NCBI GenBank assembly: GCA_022448525.1
Contig: JAKVCX010000009.1
Coordinates: forward strand, 62,001 to 126,000
DNA length: 64,000 bases
Direction: 5' to 3'
From: Tenacibaculum sp.
GTDB lineage: Bacteria; Bacteroidota; Bacteroidia; Flavobacteriales; Flavobacteriaceae
Position 1 is the stretch's first letter, and every line of letters starts with the position of its first letter. Of the stretch, positions 26,091 through 36,407 are shown piece after piece. A model generated the notes under the pieces. The model was not told the origin of the DNA, did not search any database, and saw only the letters and a program-made list of their open reading frames with translations. Both the position numbers and the translations under genes were made by a program.

Positions 26091-29000
26091 ATGGCTTCAA
26101 ACAAAAAATACTGGCAAAGTGTTGAAGAACTAAACGATAGTTCTGTTGTTGAAACGCTACGTAATAAAGAGTTTGTACAGGAAATACCTACAGAAGAGTT
26201 TTTAGGAGATCAAGAAGCTCTTGAAGGTTCATCTACTTCACGTAGAGATTTCTTAAAGTATGTAGGTTTTTCAACAGCTGCGGTTTCATTAGCAGCATGT
26301 GAAGGACCTGTGAGAAAATCAATCCCTTATGTAGTTCAACCTAACGATATAGTGGTAGGTGTAGCAGATTGGTATGCAACTACAATTGCAGACGGATTTG
26401 ATTTTGCAAACGTTTTAGTGAAAACTAGAGAAGGTCGTCCAATTCAAGTAATGCCTAACAAAGAAGCGGGAGGAGTAACAAGTGCTCGTACGCAAGCTTC
26501 AGTGTTATCATTATACGATAGCGACTTACGTGTAAAAGAACCAAGAAAAGGTGATGCTCAAATTACTTGGGCAGATGCAGATAAAGAAATCATCGCTAAA
26601 TTAGAGAGTCTTAAAAGTGCAGACGCATTAGTTTACTTAATGACCGGAACTTTAGCAAGTCCATCTACTGAGAAAGTAGTTGCTGATTTCTTAGCAAAAT
26701 ATCCAAACGTAAAGCATGTAACATACGACGCAGTTTCCGAAAGTGGAACGGCTGATGCTATGGAAGCAATGTATGGAACTCGTGCATTACCAAACTATGA
26801 TTTTAGTAAGGCTGAAGTAATAGCTTCTATAGGTGCAGATTTCATTGGAGATTGGCAAGGAGGTTACGAAAAGTCTTATGCTGATGGTAGAAGAGCAGAT
26901 ACTGGTAAAATGTCTTACCACGTGCAAATAGAAAGTAATATGTCTTTATCTGGAGCAAATGCAGATAAACGTATTGTTGCTAAACCTTCTATCCAAGTAA
27001 ATGCATTAGTTAAATTATTTAACGCAATTACAGGTCAGAATATCACAACTGAGAATACTCCAATCGATGCTCAAGTGGCTAAATTAGCTACTGATCTTAA
27101 GAAAGCAGGAAGTAAGGCAGTAGTTGTAACTGGAATCAACGATAAAAATGCCCAACTAGTTGCTTTAGCAATTAATAAAGCATTAAATAGTGAAATCATT
27201 GATACGAAAGCAGTAAACCTAACACGTCAAGGAAATGATACAAAGGTTGCTGAACTAGTAGCAGATATTAAATCTGGAAAAGCAAAAGGATTAGTTACCT
27301 ATAACGTAAACCCTGCTTATTCGATTACAGGATTTGGTGAGAATACTAAAAAGTTAGATTTCTCTGTAGCAATTTCTACGCAAGATGATGCTACAGCAAA
27401 TTCAACTCAATTTACATTACCAGCACCTCACAACTTAGAGAGTTGGGGAGATGTTATGGCAACTGCTGGGAAGTATAGTTTAGTACAACCAACGATTGCT
27501 CCAATTTTTAATACACGCCAGTTTCAAGATGTGTTACTAAAGTGGTCTGGAGCATCTCAAAATTATTATGATACTTTAAAAGAGTTCTGGAGTACGAATG
27601 TGTTAAATGGTGCTTCTTGGAATCAAGCATTACACGATGGTTTCTTTATGGCTCCAGTAGCTGAAGGAAGTAACGAAGTTAATGCAGAGGATACAACTGC
27701 TGTTAATCCAGTAGATTCAGCAAATGAATTATCAAAAGTAAAATCAACTCAATTTGAGTTAACATTATATACTTCTACAGCTTTAGGAGATGGTAAACAA
27801 GCAAATAACCCTTGGTTACAAGAATTACCAGACCCTATTACTCGTGCTTCTTGGGATAACTACTTAACAGTTTCTATGGCAGATGCTAAGGAATTAGAGT
27901 TTACTAACCCAGTTAAAGATAACGGTGCTATTGATGGAGATTATGCAAAAGTAACTGTTAATGGAGTAGAAGTTGTAGTTCCTGTTATTATTCAACCAGG
28001 TCAAGCTAAAGGTTCTTTAGGTTTAGCTTTAGGTTATGGTAGAAAACAAGGATTAAAAGAGGAAATGCAAGTTGGAGTAAATGCTTACCCGTTATATGCA
28101 GATAGTAAAAACGTACAGTATAATGTTTCTGTTGAAAAGGTAAGCGGAACTCACAAGTTTGCTTGTATACAGGTTCAAAGTACATTAGCTGGTCGTCACG
28201 ATATCTTGAGAGAAGCAACTTTAGCGGAAGTTAATAATCCGAATTTAGTACCAGATGAAACTTGGAATCAACCTTTCATGGTTTCATATGATCACCAAGA
28301 GACAAAATCTACTGATAAGAAAATTGATTTATGGGATGATCATGATAGAAGCTTAGGTCACCACTTTAATCTATCAATTGATTTAACTTCATGTACAGGA
28401 TGTGGTGCATGTGTTGTAGCATGTCATGCTGAGAATAACGTTCCAGTTGTTGGTAAAGATGAAGTACGTGTAGGTAGAGATATGCACTGGTTACGTATTG
28501 ATCGTTATTATTCTTCAACAGTAGAGGATAAGCAATATGCAAAGGATAAAGATGGTAATGCTATCATTACTATGGATGAGTTCAAAGCTCAGAATCCAAA
28601 CATTCCTAATAAAGATATTGAAAGAAGATATACAGAGAAAGTATTAAAGTTAAGTAAAGGTGATTTATTTGACGCTTTAGAGAATCCAGCGGAGAACCCA
28701 GAGGTTACTTTCCAACCAATGATGTGTCAACACTGTAATCACGCTCCTTGTGAAACAGTATGTCCGGTTGCTGCAACTTCTCACGGTCGTCAAGGTCAAA
28801 ACCAAATGGCTTACAACCGTTGTGTTGGTACTCGTTATTGTGCAAACAACTGTCCATACCGTGTGCGTCGTTTCAACTGGTTTAACTATGCTGATAACAA
28901 AGAATTTGATTTCAACATGAATAACGAATACGGTAAAATGGTATTAAATCCAGACGTAGTTGTTCGTTCTCGTGGAGTTATGGAAAAATGTTCTATGTGT

Positions 29001-29249
29001 ATCCAAATGACACAAGCTACTATCTTAAAGGCTAAGAGAGAAGGTAGAGCTGTAAAAGCGGATGAATTTAAGACAGCATGTTCACAAGCATGTTCTACTG
29101 GAGCTATGGTATTCGGAGACGTTAATAACGAAAAAGATACTGTTGCCAAGTTAAAAGAAGATAAAAGAGCTTTCTACGTGTTAGATTACATTGGTACAAA
29201 ACCAAACGTAGTGTATCAAGTGAAAGTAAGAAATACAAACGAAGCTTAA
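26091..29249 (+). CDS. actB: Alternative complex III subunit ActB, iron-sulfur protein
   Basis: The protein is 1052 residues. A twin-arginine-type signal (SRRDFLKYVGFSTAAVSLAAC) with a lipobox Cys lies near 50-70. The large central part resembles the molybdopterin-oxidoreductase fold, but the family binds no molybdenum. The C-terminal 250 residues form a four-cluster ferredoxin-like domain: CTGCGACVVACHAEN, CQHCNHAPCETVCP, CVGTRYCANNCPYR and CSMCIQMT with CSQACSTGA. All cluster cysteines look present. This fused B1-B2 form is standard in Bacteroidota ACIII. It lies periplasmically and takes electrons from quinol at ActC. Confidence 0.96.
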   Translation: MASNKKYWQSVEELNDSSVVETLRNKEFVQEIPTEEFLGDQEALEGSSTSRRDFLKYVGFSTAAVSLAACEGPVRKSIPYVVQPNDIVVGVADWYATTIADGFDFANVLVKTREGRPIQVMPNKEAGGVTSARTQASVLSLYDSDLRVKEPRKGDAQITWADADKEIIAKLESLKSADALVYLMTGTLASPSTEKVVADFLAKYPNVKHVTYDAVSESGTADAMEAMYGTRALPNYDFSKAEVIASIGADFIGDWQGGYEKSYADGRRADTGKMSYHVQIESNMSLSGANADKRIVAKPSIQVNALVKLFNAITGQNITTENTPIDAQVAKLATDLKKAGSKAVVVTGINDKNAQLVALAINKALNSEIIDTKAVNLTRQGNDTKVAELVADIKSGKAKGLVTYNVNPAYSITGFGENTKKLDFSVAISTQDDATANSTQFTLPAPHNLESWGDVMATAGKYSLVQPTIAPIFNTRQFQDVLLKWSGASQNYYDTLKEFWSTNVLNGASWNQALHDGFFMAPVAEGSNEVNAEDTTAVNPVDSANELSKVKSTQFELTLYTSTALGDGKQANNPWLQELPDPITRASWDNYLTVSMADAKELEFTNPVKDNGAIDGDYAKVTVNGVEVVVPVIIQPGQAKGSLGLALGYGRKQGLKEEMQVGVNAYPLYADSKNVQYNVSVEKVSGTHKFACIQVQSTLAGRHDILREATLAEVNNPNLVPDETWNQPFMVSYDHQETKSTDKKIDLWDDHDRSLGHHFNLSIDLTSCTGCGACVVACHAENNVPVVGKDEVRVGRDMHWLRIDRYYSSTVEDKQYAKDKDGNAIITMDEFKAQNPNIPNKDIERRYTEKVLKLSKGDLFDALENPAENPEVTFQPMMCQHCNHAPCETVCPVAATSHGRQGQNQMAYNRCVGTRYCANNCPYRVRRFNWFNYADNKEFDFNMNNEYGKMVLNPDVVVRSRGVMEKCSMCIQMTQATILKAKREGRAVKADEFKTACSQACSTGAMVFGDVNNEKDTVAKLKEDKRAFYVLDYIGTKPNVVYQVKVRNTNEA

Positions 29250-29272
29250 TTAAAATTATAAGAATATAGATT

Positions 29273-30673
29273 ATGTCGGGTCATTACGAATCGTCTTATA
29301 GAGAACCTTTAATACTTGGTGATAAGAGTTACCATGATATTACAGAAGATATAGCAAGACCAATAGAAGGAAAAGCTAACAAACACTGGTATGTAGCATT
29401 CTACATTTCTTTAGCAGCAATGTTATGGGGATTTGGATGTATCTTCTACACAGTAGGAACAGGAATCGGAGTTTGGGGATTAAGTAAAAACATCGGTTGG
29501 GCATGGGATATTACCAACTTCGTATGGTGGGTAGGTATCGGTCACGCGGGTACATTAATCTCAGCCGTGTTATTATTATTCCGTCAAAAATGGAGAATGG
29601 CAATTAACCGTTCTGCTGAGGCAATGACAATCTTTGCAGTATTCCAAGCAGGATTGTTCCCTATTATTCACATGGGACGTCCATGGAATGGTTACTGGGT
29701 ATTACCTATTCCTAACCAGTTTGGATCGTTATGGGTTAACTTTAACTCGCCATTATTATGGGATGTATTTGCAATTTCAACGTATTTATCTGTATCATTA
29801 GTTTTCTGGTGGACTGGATTATTACCTGATTTTGCTACAATTCGTGATAGAGCAGTTAAGCCTTTCCAAAAGAAGATTTACGCTTTATTGTCTTTCGGGT
29901 GGTCGGGAAGAGCAAAAGATTGGCAACGTTTCGAAGAAGTATCTTTAGTGTTAGCTGGTTTAGCAACTCCATTAGTACTTTCTGTACACACAATTGTATC
30001 GTTCGACTTCGCTACTTCTGTTAACCCAGGATGGCACTCAACAATTTTCCCTCCTTACTTCGTTGCTGGAGCGATCTTTTCAGGATTCGCAATGGTACAA
30101 ACCTTATTGGGTATTATGCGTAAGGTAACTAACATGGAAGCATATATTACTCGTTTACATATCGAGTATATGAATATCGTAATTATTTTAACAGGAGGTA
30201 TTGTAGCTGTTGCATATGCTACTGAATTCTTTATCGCTTGGTATACAGGTTCACCATATGAAAATTATACATATTTATCATTTGGTGCAGAAGCTGGTGC
30301 TTACGGATGGGCTTTCTGGTCATTAATGATATTCAATATCATCATTCCTCAAATCTTATGGATTAAGAAGTTTAGAAGAAGTTTCGTTGTTTCTTTCTTA
30401 GTGTCGATTGCAATTAACATCGGAATGTGGTTTGAGCGTTTTGATATTATCGCAATTGTATTAAGTAAAGGTCAATTACCTTCTACTTGGTGGAGATTTG
30501 AGCCAACATTTGTTGATGTAGGTATCTTCATCGGAACTATTGGATTCTTCTTCGTATTATTCTTATTATATGCTAGAACATTCCCAGTGATTCCAACAGC
30601 AGAGATTAAGACGATTTTAAAATCTTCAGGAGAGAATTATAAAAAACAAAGAGACGAGAACAATGAGCACTAA
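29273..30673 (+). CDS. actC: Alternative complex III subunit ActC, NrfD-like quinol-binding membrane protein
   Basis: This is a 466-residue integral membrane protein of about ten helices, NrfD/PsrC family. Conserved features include GIGHAGTLISAVLLLFRQKW and HMGRPWNGYWVLP. The NrfD-type subunit is where menaquinol is oxidised. It overlaps actD by 11 bp, indicating coupled translation. Confidence 0.95.
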   Translation: MSGHYESSYREPLILGDKSYHDITEDIARPIEGKANKHWYVAFYISLAAMLWGFGCIFYTVGTGIGVWGLSKNIGWAWDITNFVWWVGIGHAGTLISAVLLLFRQKWRMAINRSAEAMTIFAVFQAGLFPIIHMGRPWNGYWVLPIPNQFGSLWVNFNSPLLWDVFAISTYLSVSLVFWWTGLLPDFATIRDRAVKPFQKKIYALLSFGWSGRAKDWQRFEEVSLVLAGLATPLVLSVHTIVSFDFATSVNPGWHSTIFPPYFVAGAIFSGFAMVQTLLGIMRKVTNMEAYITRLHIEYMNIVIILTGGIVAVAYATEFFIAWYTGSPYENYTYLSFGAEAGAYGWAFWSLMIFNIIIPQILWIKKFRRSFVVSFLVSIAINIGMWFERFDIIAIVLSKGQLPSTWWRFEPTFVDVGIFIGTIGFFFVLFLLYARTFPVIPTAEIKTILKSSGENYKKQRDENNEH

Positions 30674-31190
30674 TAAAGTAATTCACGCATTATACAATGA
30701 TGATGATATCTTAATGGATGCCGTTAAGAAAGTAAGAGGAGAACATCATCATATTGAAGAAGTATATACTCCTTTCCCAGTTCACGGGTTAGATAAAGCT
30801 TTAGGTTTAGCTCCAACTCGTTTAGCAATTACTGCGTTTTTATATGGAATTACAGGAACGTCAATTGCAATTTGGTTAACTTGGTATACAATGATCGCCG
30901 ATTGGCCTCAAGATATCGGAGGAAAGCCTAGTTTCACTTGGTATGAAAATATGCCAGCATTCGTTCCAATTTTATTCGAATTAACGGTATTTTTTGCTGC
31001 TCACTTAATGGTAATTACTTTCTACATGAGAAGTAGAATTTGGCCTTTTAAAGAAGCTGAAAATCCAGATCCAAGAACAACAGATGACCACTTCTTAATG
31101 GAGATTCCGGTTCATGATAATGAAGAAGATTTAAAGTCTTTATTAGAAACAACAGGGGCAGTAGAAATTAAAGTAGTAGATAAGCACTAA
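30663..31190 (+). CDS. actD: Alternative complex III subunit ActD (DUF3341)
   Basis: The protein is 175 residues. A short cytoplasmic alpha/beta start (HALYNDDDILMDAVKKVR) leads to two membrane helices (about 55-80 and 103-123), as in DUF3341 proteins. Its start overlaps the end of actC. It is a structural subunit of ACIII. Confidence 0.93.
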   Translation: MSTNKVIHALYNDDDILMDAVKKVRGEHHHIEEVYTPFPVHGLDKALGLAPTRLAITAFLYGITGTSIAIWLTWYTMIADWPQDIGGKPSFTWYENMPAFVPILFELTVFFAAHLMVITFYMRSRIWPFKEAENPDPRTTDDHFLMEIPVHDNEEDLKSLLETTGAVEIKVVDKH

Positions 31191-31199
31191 TAGATAGAT

Positions 31200-31748
31200 A
31201 TGAAGAGTATAAAAATAATTATTGCTTTAGTTATTGTTACAGTATTTGCTTCTTGTAACGATAAGCGTAAACCACAAGTACAATATATGCCAGACATGTA
31301 TGTGTCTGTTCCATATGATGCAAATGGAATTTCTTCAGCTGGTGAAGTACCAGTTAATAGATTGCCAGTTGCAGGAACTGTTAGCAGAAATGGTGTTGTT
31401 GCTTATGATATTCCAGATACAAATGCTGGTTATGAGAAAGCTAAGGCTGAATTGAAGAATCCTTTAGCTAAAAATGAAGACAACTTAGCTAATGGTAAGA
31501 AAATGTACGGAATTTACTGTGCAGTTTGTCATGGTAAGAAAGGTGATGGAAACGGAATATTAATGGAGAGAGAGAAATTCTTAGGTATTCCAAACTATAA
31601 AGATAGAGACATCACTGAAGGAAGTATCTATCACGTATTAATGTACGGTAAGAATATGATGGGGTCACACTCAGGTCAACTTACGTACAAGGAGCGTTGG
31701 CAAGTTGTACAATACGTGCAGAAGTTAAGAAGCGAATTAAAAAAATAA
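31200..31748 (+). CDS. actE: Alternative complex III subunit ActE, monoheme cytochrome c lipoprotein
   Basis: The protein is 182 residues. The lipoprotein signal ends in VFASC (Cys 19). One heme site, CAVCH, lies at about 109, with a possible Met ligand in YGKNMMGSHSG. As the monoheme ACIII subunit it probably hands electrons to the oxidase encoded downstream. Confidence 0.94.
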   Translation: MKSIKIIIALVIVTVFASCNDKRKPQVQYMPDMYVSVPYDANGISSAGEVPVNRLPVAGTVSRNGVVAYDIPDTNAGYEKAKAELKNPLAKNEDNLANGKKMYGIYCAVCHGKKGDGNGILMEREKFLGIPNYKDRDITEGSIYHVLMYGKNMMGSHSGQLTYKERWQVVQYVQKLRSELKK

Positions 31749-31770
31749 GTCTATAATAGATAGTTAAGAT

Positions 31771-33456
31771 ATGTACCAGTTTTCAGGAAAATTAAAAATG
31801 CTAGCTATTATTTTAATGGCAGTAGGTTTGTTAGGAACGATTATTAGTTTCGTAAACACCCCTAGTTCATTAGAAGAAGCTAAAGCTATTTTAGCAGAAC
31901 AGGAGGCATCACATCACGGTGGTCATGGAACATCTTCTCATGGAGATGATACTCACCACGTGGATGCTGCTCATAAAACAGAAGATAAACATGCAACTGA
32001 GCATAAGGAAGAGACTAAGGATTCTCACAAAACTGAAGCTCACAAGGGGGAAAATCATTCGGTAGAAGCTGCAAAAGATTCTATGAATCATGAAGCTCAA
32101 GAAAAAAATGATTCTATCGTAAACAAAGATGATCATACAGATTCTACGCACGTTGTGTCTACAGAAGAGCATAAGTCAGAAGGTCATGCAGAAGATACAC
32201 GTTTAACTGATAGTTTAAATGGTCATGTAGCTGATAAGGCTCATGCTAATCCATCTCATGAAGATGCTCATGCAACACATGACGAACATCACGGAGACCA
32301 TCATGCTGAGCATGCATTTCACCAAATGCAAAATAGACCATGGTCGGCTGTTTATGTGTCTTTATTATTCTTCTTAGGTATAACATTACTTGTAATGGCG
32401 TTCTATGCAGCTCAAAGAGTTGCTCACGCTGGTTGGTCTGTTGCTTTATTTAGAGTTATGGAGGCAATTACTGCGAATATTCATTATGTAAGTGTATTCA
32501 TGTTAGTGTTTATTATATTAACTGTTATGCACAAAAATCACTTATTCCCATGGATGGCAGAAGGTACTTTTACTTTAGGTCATGAGAAATACGATCCTAT
32601 CGTTGATGGTAAGAAATGGTGGATGAATATTCCAGGATGGGCTATCCGTAGTGTTATCTATTTAGCTATCTGGAATGGATTCCGTTTCATAATCAGGAAG
32701 AAGTCAATTGAACAAGATAATGGTGATTTAAATTTACACAAGAACATTTACAATTTATCTGTTGGATTTGTTGTGTTATTTATGATTACTGAAAGTATGA
32801 TGTCTTGGGACTGGATTATGGGACTAGATCCTCACTGGTTCTCTACATTATTTGGATGGTATGTGTTAGCTACTTTCTTAGTATCTGCATTAACTGTTAT
32901 ATGTTTAGTTACATTATATTTAAGAGCAAAAGGACATTTACCAATGGTTAACGATAGTCATATTCATGATTTAGCTAAGTTTATGTTTGGATTCTCAGTA
33001 TTTTGGACGTACTTATGGTTTGCTCAGTTCATGCTAATTTGGTATGCTGATATGCCAGAAGAAACAGTTTACTATGCATTAAGATTCAAAGAGTATATTG
33101 TTCCTTTTATTGGAATGCTTGCTTTGAACTTTATTTTCCCAATCTTATTATTAATTAACAGTGATTTTAAAACAATTCCTTGGATTTTAGTAATAGGTGG
33201 ATTGTTTATCCTTGTAGGTCATTACGTTGATTTATTTGTAATGATTATGCCTGGTACTGTAGGAGGTCAATGGGGATTCGGAATTGGAGAAATTAGTGCT
33301 TTCTTATTCTTCTTAGGTCTGTTCATTTTTGCAACATTTACTGCATTCTCAAAAGCGAATCCAGTAGCAAAAGGAAATCCGTTCTTACATGAAAGTGAAA
33401 CACATCACTATTATATAATTGAACACAGAGGAGAGGATAATAACGCTCATCATTAA
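31771..33456 (+). CDS. actF: Alternative complex III subunit ActF with a His-rich insert
   Basis: The protein is 561 residues. It is an ActC-like (NrfD family) polytopic membrane protein with about ten helices. After the first helix, residues 45-190 form a hydrophilic insert with roughly 28 His plus many Asp, Glu and Lys, in spaced HxxH and HH pairs. This looks like a flexible, metal-binding loop outside the membrane. The remaining helical core has the usual ACIII features (MMSWDWIMGLDPHWFSTLFG). The insert makes the protein clearly longer than a bare ActF core. Confidence 0.93.
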   Translation: MYQFSGKLKMLAIILMAVGLLGTIISFVNTPSSLEEAKAILAEQEASHHGGHGTSSHGDDTHHVDAAHKTEDKHATEHKEETKDSHKTEAHKGENHSVEAAKDSMNHEAQEKNDSIVNKDDHTDSTHVVSTEEHKSEGHAEDTRLTDSLNGHVADKAHANPSHEDAHATHDEHHGDHHAEHAFHQMQNRPWSAVYVSLLFFLGITLLVMAFYAAQRVAHAGWSVALFRVMEAITANIHYVSVFMLVFIILTVMHKNHLFPWMAEGTFTLGHEKYDPIVDGKKWWMNIPGWAIRSVIYLAIWNGFRFIIRKKSIEQDNGDLNLHKNIYNLSVGFVVLFMITESMMSWDWIMGLDPHWFSTLFGWYVLATFLVSALTVICLVTLYLRAKGHLPMVNDSHIHDLAKFMFGFSVFWTYLWFAQFMLIWYADMPEETVYYALRFKEYIVPFIGMLALNFIFPILLLINSDFKTIPWILVIGGLFILVGHYVDLFVMIMPGTVGGQWGFGIGEISAFLFFLGLFIFATFTAFSKANPVAKGNPFLHESETHHYYIIEHRGEDNNAHH

Positions 33457-33486
33457 TATTAAGAATAAAAAAATAAGTATATAGGT

Positions 33487-34500
33487 ATGCTAGCTCTATT
33501 TTATATTTTCATTGCAGTAGCACTAGGAGTAAGTTTTTGGCAAATAACACGCGTAATGAATTTACGTAAGGTGATTGCAACGGATGAAGACAACAACAAG
33601 CAAGGAAAGATTGCCTTAGGATTCATGGTATTCTTATACGCGATGATGATTTATTGTTTATTAGCAATGAATGTTATCATGCTTCCAGAGAGTGCTTCTT
33701 TAGAAGGTGAACATGACGATACGCTTTTTAATATTACATTTATATTAATTGGAGTTGTTCAGTTTATCATGCAGTTTTTAATTTTCTTCTTTACTTATAA
33801 GTATAGAGGGAACAAGGATAAAAAGGCATTATTCTTCGCAGATAGTCACAAATTAGAATTAATTTGGACAGTAATTCCTGCTGTTACCATTGTTTTATTA
33901 ATCGGTTACGGTTTATGGCAGTGGAATAACATTATGTATGTAGGAGATGAAGAGAATCCAATTGTGATTGAGGTATATTCTCAACAGTTTAGATGGGATG
34001 CTCGTTACGCTGGTGCAGATAATGAATTAGGTTTAGGTAACGTAAACTTCATAAATATCAACAAGCAAAATACAATGGGAGTTGATATGAGCGATCCTAA
34101 GTCTCAAGATGATAAGCAGGTTACAGAATTGTTTTTACCGAAAGGAAAGAAGATACTTTTTAAATTCCGTTCACAGGATGTATTGCACTCTGCTTATATG
34201 CCTCACTTTAGAGCACAAATGAACTGTGTTCCAGGAATGGTTACTCAATTTTCTTTTACCCCGAAGTATACTACTGAAGAAATGCGTAGAAACCCAGAGG
34301 TAATAGCGAAGGCTAAAGGGATTAATAAAATTCGTCAAGCTAAGGGAGAAGATCCTTATGTATTCGATTATTTATTATTATGTAATAAGATTTGTGGTGC
34401 TTCACACTATAACATGCAGATGAAGATAACTGTTGTAGAAGAAGAAGACTACAAAAAGTGGTTAGGTGAGCAAAAAACATTAGCTCAAGTTATTAAGTAA
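33487..34500 (+). CDS. ctaC: Cytochrome c oxidase subunit II
   Basis: The protein is 337 residues with membrane helices at the N-terminus, one just inside and two near 50-70 and 85-115, followed by a cupredoxin domain. The CuA site is intact: His in VLHSAYMPH and the CxxxC motif in CNKICGASHYNMQM with its His and Met. It accepts electrons, probably from ActE or ActA, and passes them to subunit I. It directly follows actF, as in other Flavobacteriia. Confidence 0.95.
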   Translation: MLALFYIFIAVALGVSFWQITRVMNLRKVIATDEDNNKQGKIALGFMVFLYAMMIYCLLAMNVIMLPESASLEGEHDDTLFNITFILIGVVQFIMQFLIFFFTYKYRGNKDKKALFFADSHKLELIWTVIPAVTIVLLIGYGLWQWNNIMYVGDEENPIVIEVYSQQFRWDARYAGADNELGLGNVNFININKQNTMGVDMSDPKSQDDKQVTELFLPKGKKILFKFRSQDVLHSAYMPHFRAQMNCVPGMVTQFSFTPKYTTEEMRRNPEVIAKAKGINKIRQAKGEDPYVFDYLLLCNKICGASHYNMQMKITVVEEEDYKKWLGEQKTLAQVIK

Positions 34501-34534
34501 GATTTTAAATAAATTTATTAAGATAAATTAAATT

Positions 34535-36313
34535 ATGTCAGGAGAACATCACCATCATAAAGAAACATTTGTAACTAAATATATATTTAGTACTGATCAT
34601 AAGATGATTTCTAAGCAATTTTTGATCACAGGAATGTTTATGGGAATCATAGGTGTATTCATGTCAATGTTATTCCGTTTACAGATTGCTTGGCCAGAGA
34701 AATCATTTTCTATTATTGAGGCTTTTTTAGGTTCTCATCAGCAAACTGATGGAGTAATGAATTCAGATACGTACTTAGCGTTAGTTACTATTCACGGTAC
34801 TATTATGGTATTCTTTGTACTTACTGCTGGTTTAAGTGGTACGTTTTCAAACCTTTTAATTCCATTACAAATTGGAGCAAGAGATATGGCATCAGGTTTC
34901 TTAAACATGGTTTCATATTGGTTATTCTTTATTTCATCTGTAGTAATGGTTGTGTCTTTATTTGTTGAAGCTGGACCAGCATCTGCAGGTTGGACTATTT
35001 ATCCGCCATTATCGGCATTACCACAAGCAATTCCAGGATCAGGAATGGGAATGACTTTATGGTTAGTATCGATGGCTATTTTCATCGCGTCGTCATTAAT
35101 CGGATCATTAAATTATATTGTTACTGTATTAAATTTACGTACAAAAGGTATGAAGATGACAAGATTACCTTTAACAATGTGGGCGTTTTTCGTAACAGCT
35201 ATCATTGGGGTAATTTCTTTCCCAGTATTATTATCAGCGGCCTTATTATTAATTTTCGATAGAAGTTTTGGTACATCATTCTACCTTTCTGATATTTTCA
35301 TTTCAGGTGAAGTTTTACACTATCAAGGAGGTTCGCCAGTTTTATTTGAACATTTATTCTGGTTCTTAGGGCACCCTGAGGTATATATCATTTTATTACC
35401 TGCTTTAGGAATATCTTCGGAGGTAATTTCTACAAACTCAAGAAAGCCGATTTTTGGATATAGAGCGATGATTGGATCTATATTAGGTATTGCATTCTTA
35501 TCTACAATCGTATGGGGTCACCATATGTTCGTATCAGGAATGAATCCATTCTTAGGATCTGTTTTCACATTTACAACAGTATTAATTGCTATTCCTTCAG
35601 CTGTAAAAGCGTTCAACTATATTACAACTTTATGGAAAGGTAACTTACAGTTAAATCCTGCAATGTTATTCTCTATTGGTTTAGTGTCAACATTCGTAAC
35701 AGGTGGTTTAACAGGGTTAGTTTTAGGAGATTCAGCTTTAGATATTAATATTCACGATACATATTTTGTAGTGGCTCACTTCCACTTAGTAATGGGTGTT
35801 TCTGCATTATTTGGAATGTTTGCTGGTGTTTACCATTGGTATCCTAAGATGTATGGAAGAATGATGAATAAGGTAATGGGATACTGGCACTTCTGGTTAA
35901 CAATTATTTCTGCATATGGAGTATTCTTCCCAATGCACTTTATTGGATTAGCTGGTTTACCACGTCGTTACTATACTAACACGTATTTCCCAATGTTTGA
36001 CGATTTAGCAGATATCAACGTATTTATGACTGTTATGGCAATCATCGGAGGATTAGCACAGTTAATTTTCTTAGCGAATTTCTTTATTTCAATGTATAGA
36101 GGTCCTAAGGCGAGTCAAAATCCATGGAAATCTAATACTTTAGAATGGACAACACCGGTTGAGCATATTCACGGTAACTGGCCAGGGAAAATTCCAGAAG
36201 TACACAGATGGGCGTATGATTACAGTAAAACTGATGAAAATGGAAACTATATTCATGGACAGGACTTTGTTTTACAATCTACACCACTAAAAGACGGAGA
36301 AGAACCATCGTAA
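34535..36313 (+). CDS. ctaD: Cytochrome c oxidase subunit I
   Basis: The protein is 592 residues with 12 helices. Heme and copper ligands are visible: low-spin heme His in VTIHGTIMVFF, the CuB His-Tyr segment GHPEVYIILLP, the HH pair in WGHHMFVSG and the heme pair in VAHFHLVMG. It is an aa3-type oxygen-reducing subunit. Genes for subunits III and IV are not in this operon, so they must lie elsewhere. A strong terminator follows. Confidence 0.97.
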   Translation: MSGEHHHHKETFVTKYIFSTDHKMISKQFLITGMFMGIIGVFMSMLFRLQIAWPEKSFSIIEAFLGSHQQTDGVMNSDTYLALVTIHGTIMVFFVLTAGLSGTFSNLLIPLQIGARDMASGFLNMVSYWLFFISSVVMVVSLFVEAGPASAGWTIYPPLSALPQAIPGSGMGMTLWLVSMAIFIASSLIGSLNYIVTVLNLRTKGMKMTRLPLTMWAFFVTAIIGVISFPVLLSAALLLIFDRSFGTSFYLSDIFISGEVLHYQGGSPVLFEHLFWFLGHPEVYIILLPALGISSEVISTNSRKPIFGYRAMIGSILGIAFLSTIVWGHHMFVSGMNPFLGSVFTFTTVLIAIPSAVKAFNYITTLWKGNLQLNPAMLFSIGLVSTFVTGGLTGLVLGDSALDINIHDTYFVVAHFHLVMGVSALFGMFAGVYHWYPKMYGRMMNKVMGYWHFWLTIISAYGVFFPMHFIGLAGLPRRYYTNTYFPMFDDLADINVFMTVMAIIGGLAQLIFLANFFISMYRGPKASQNPWKSNTLEWTTPVEHIHGNWPGKIPEVHRWAYDYSKTDENGNYIHGQDFVLQSTPLKDGEEPS

Positions 36314-36334
36314 TTGGTTATATATATTATAATT

Positions 36335-36369
36335 AAACCTTTCAATTTGATTGAAAGGTTTTTTTTTTG
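36335..36369 (+). terminator. Terminator of the act-cox operon
   Basis: AAACCTTTCAAT pairs with ATTGAAAGGTTT around TTG, followed by a long T-run. Confidence 0.92.
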
Positions 36370-36407
36370 TTTATATTCAATTCCAATAAATTAAAATATC
36401 AACCAAT

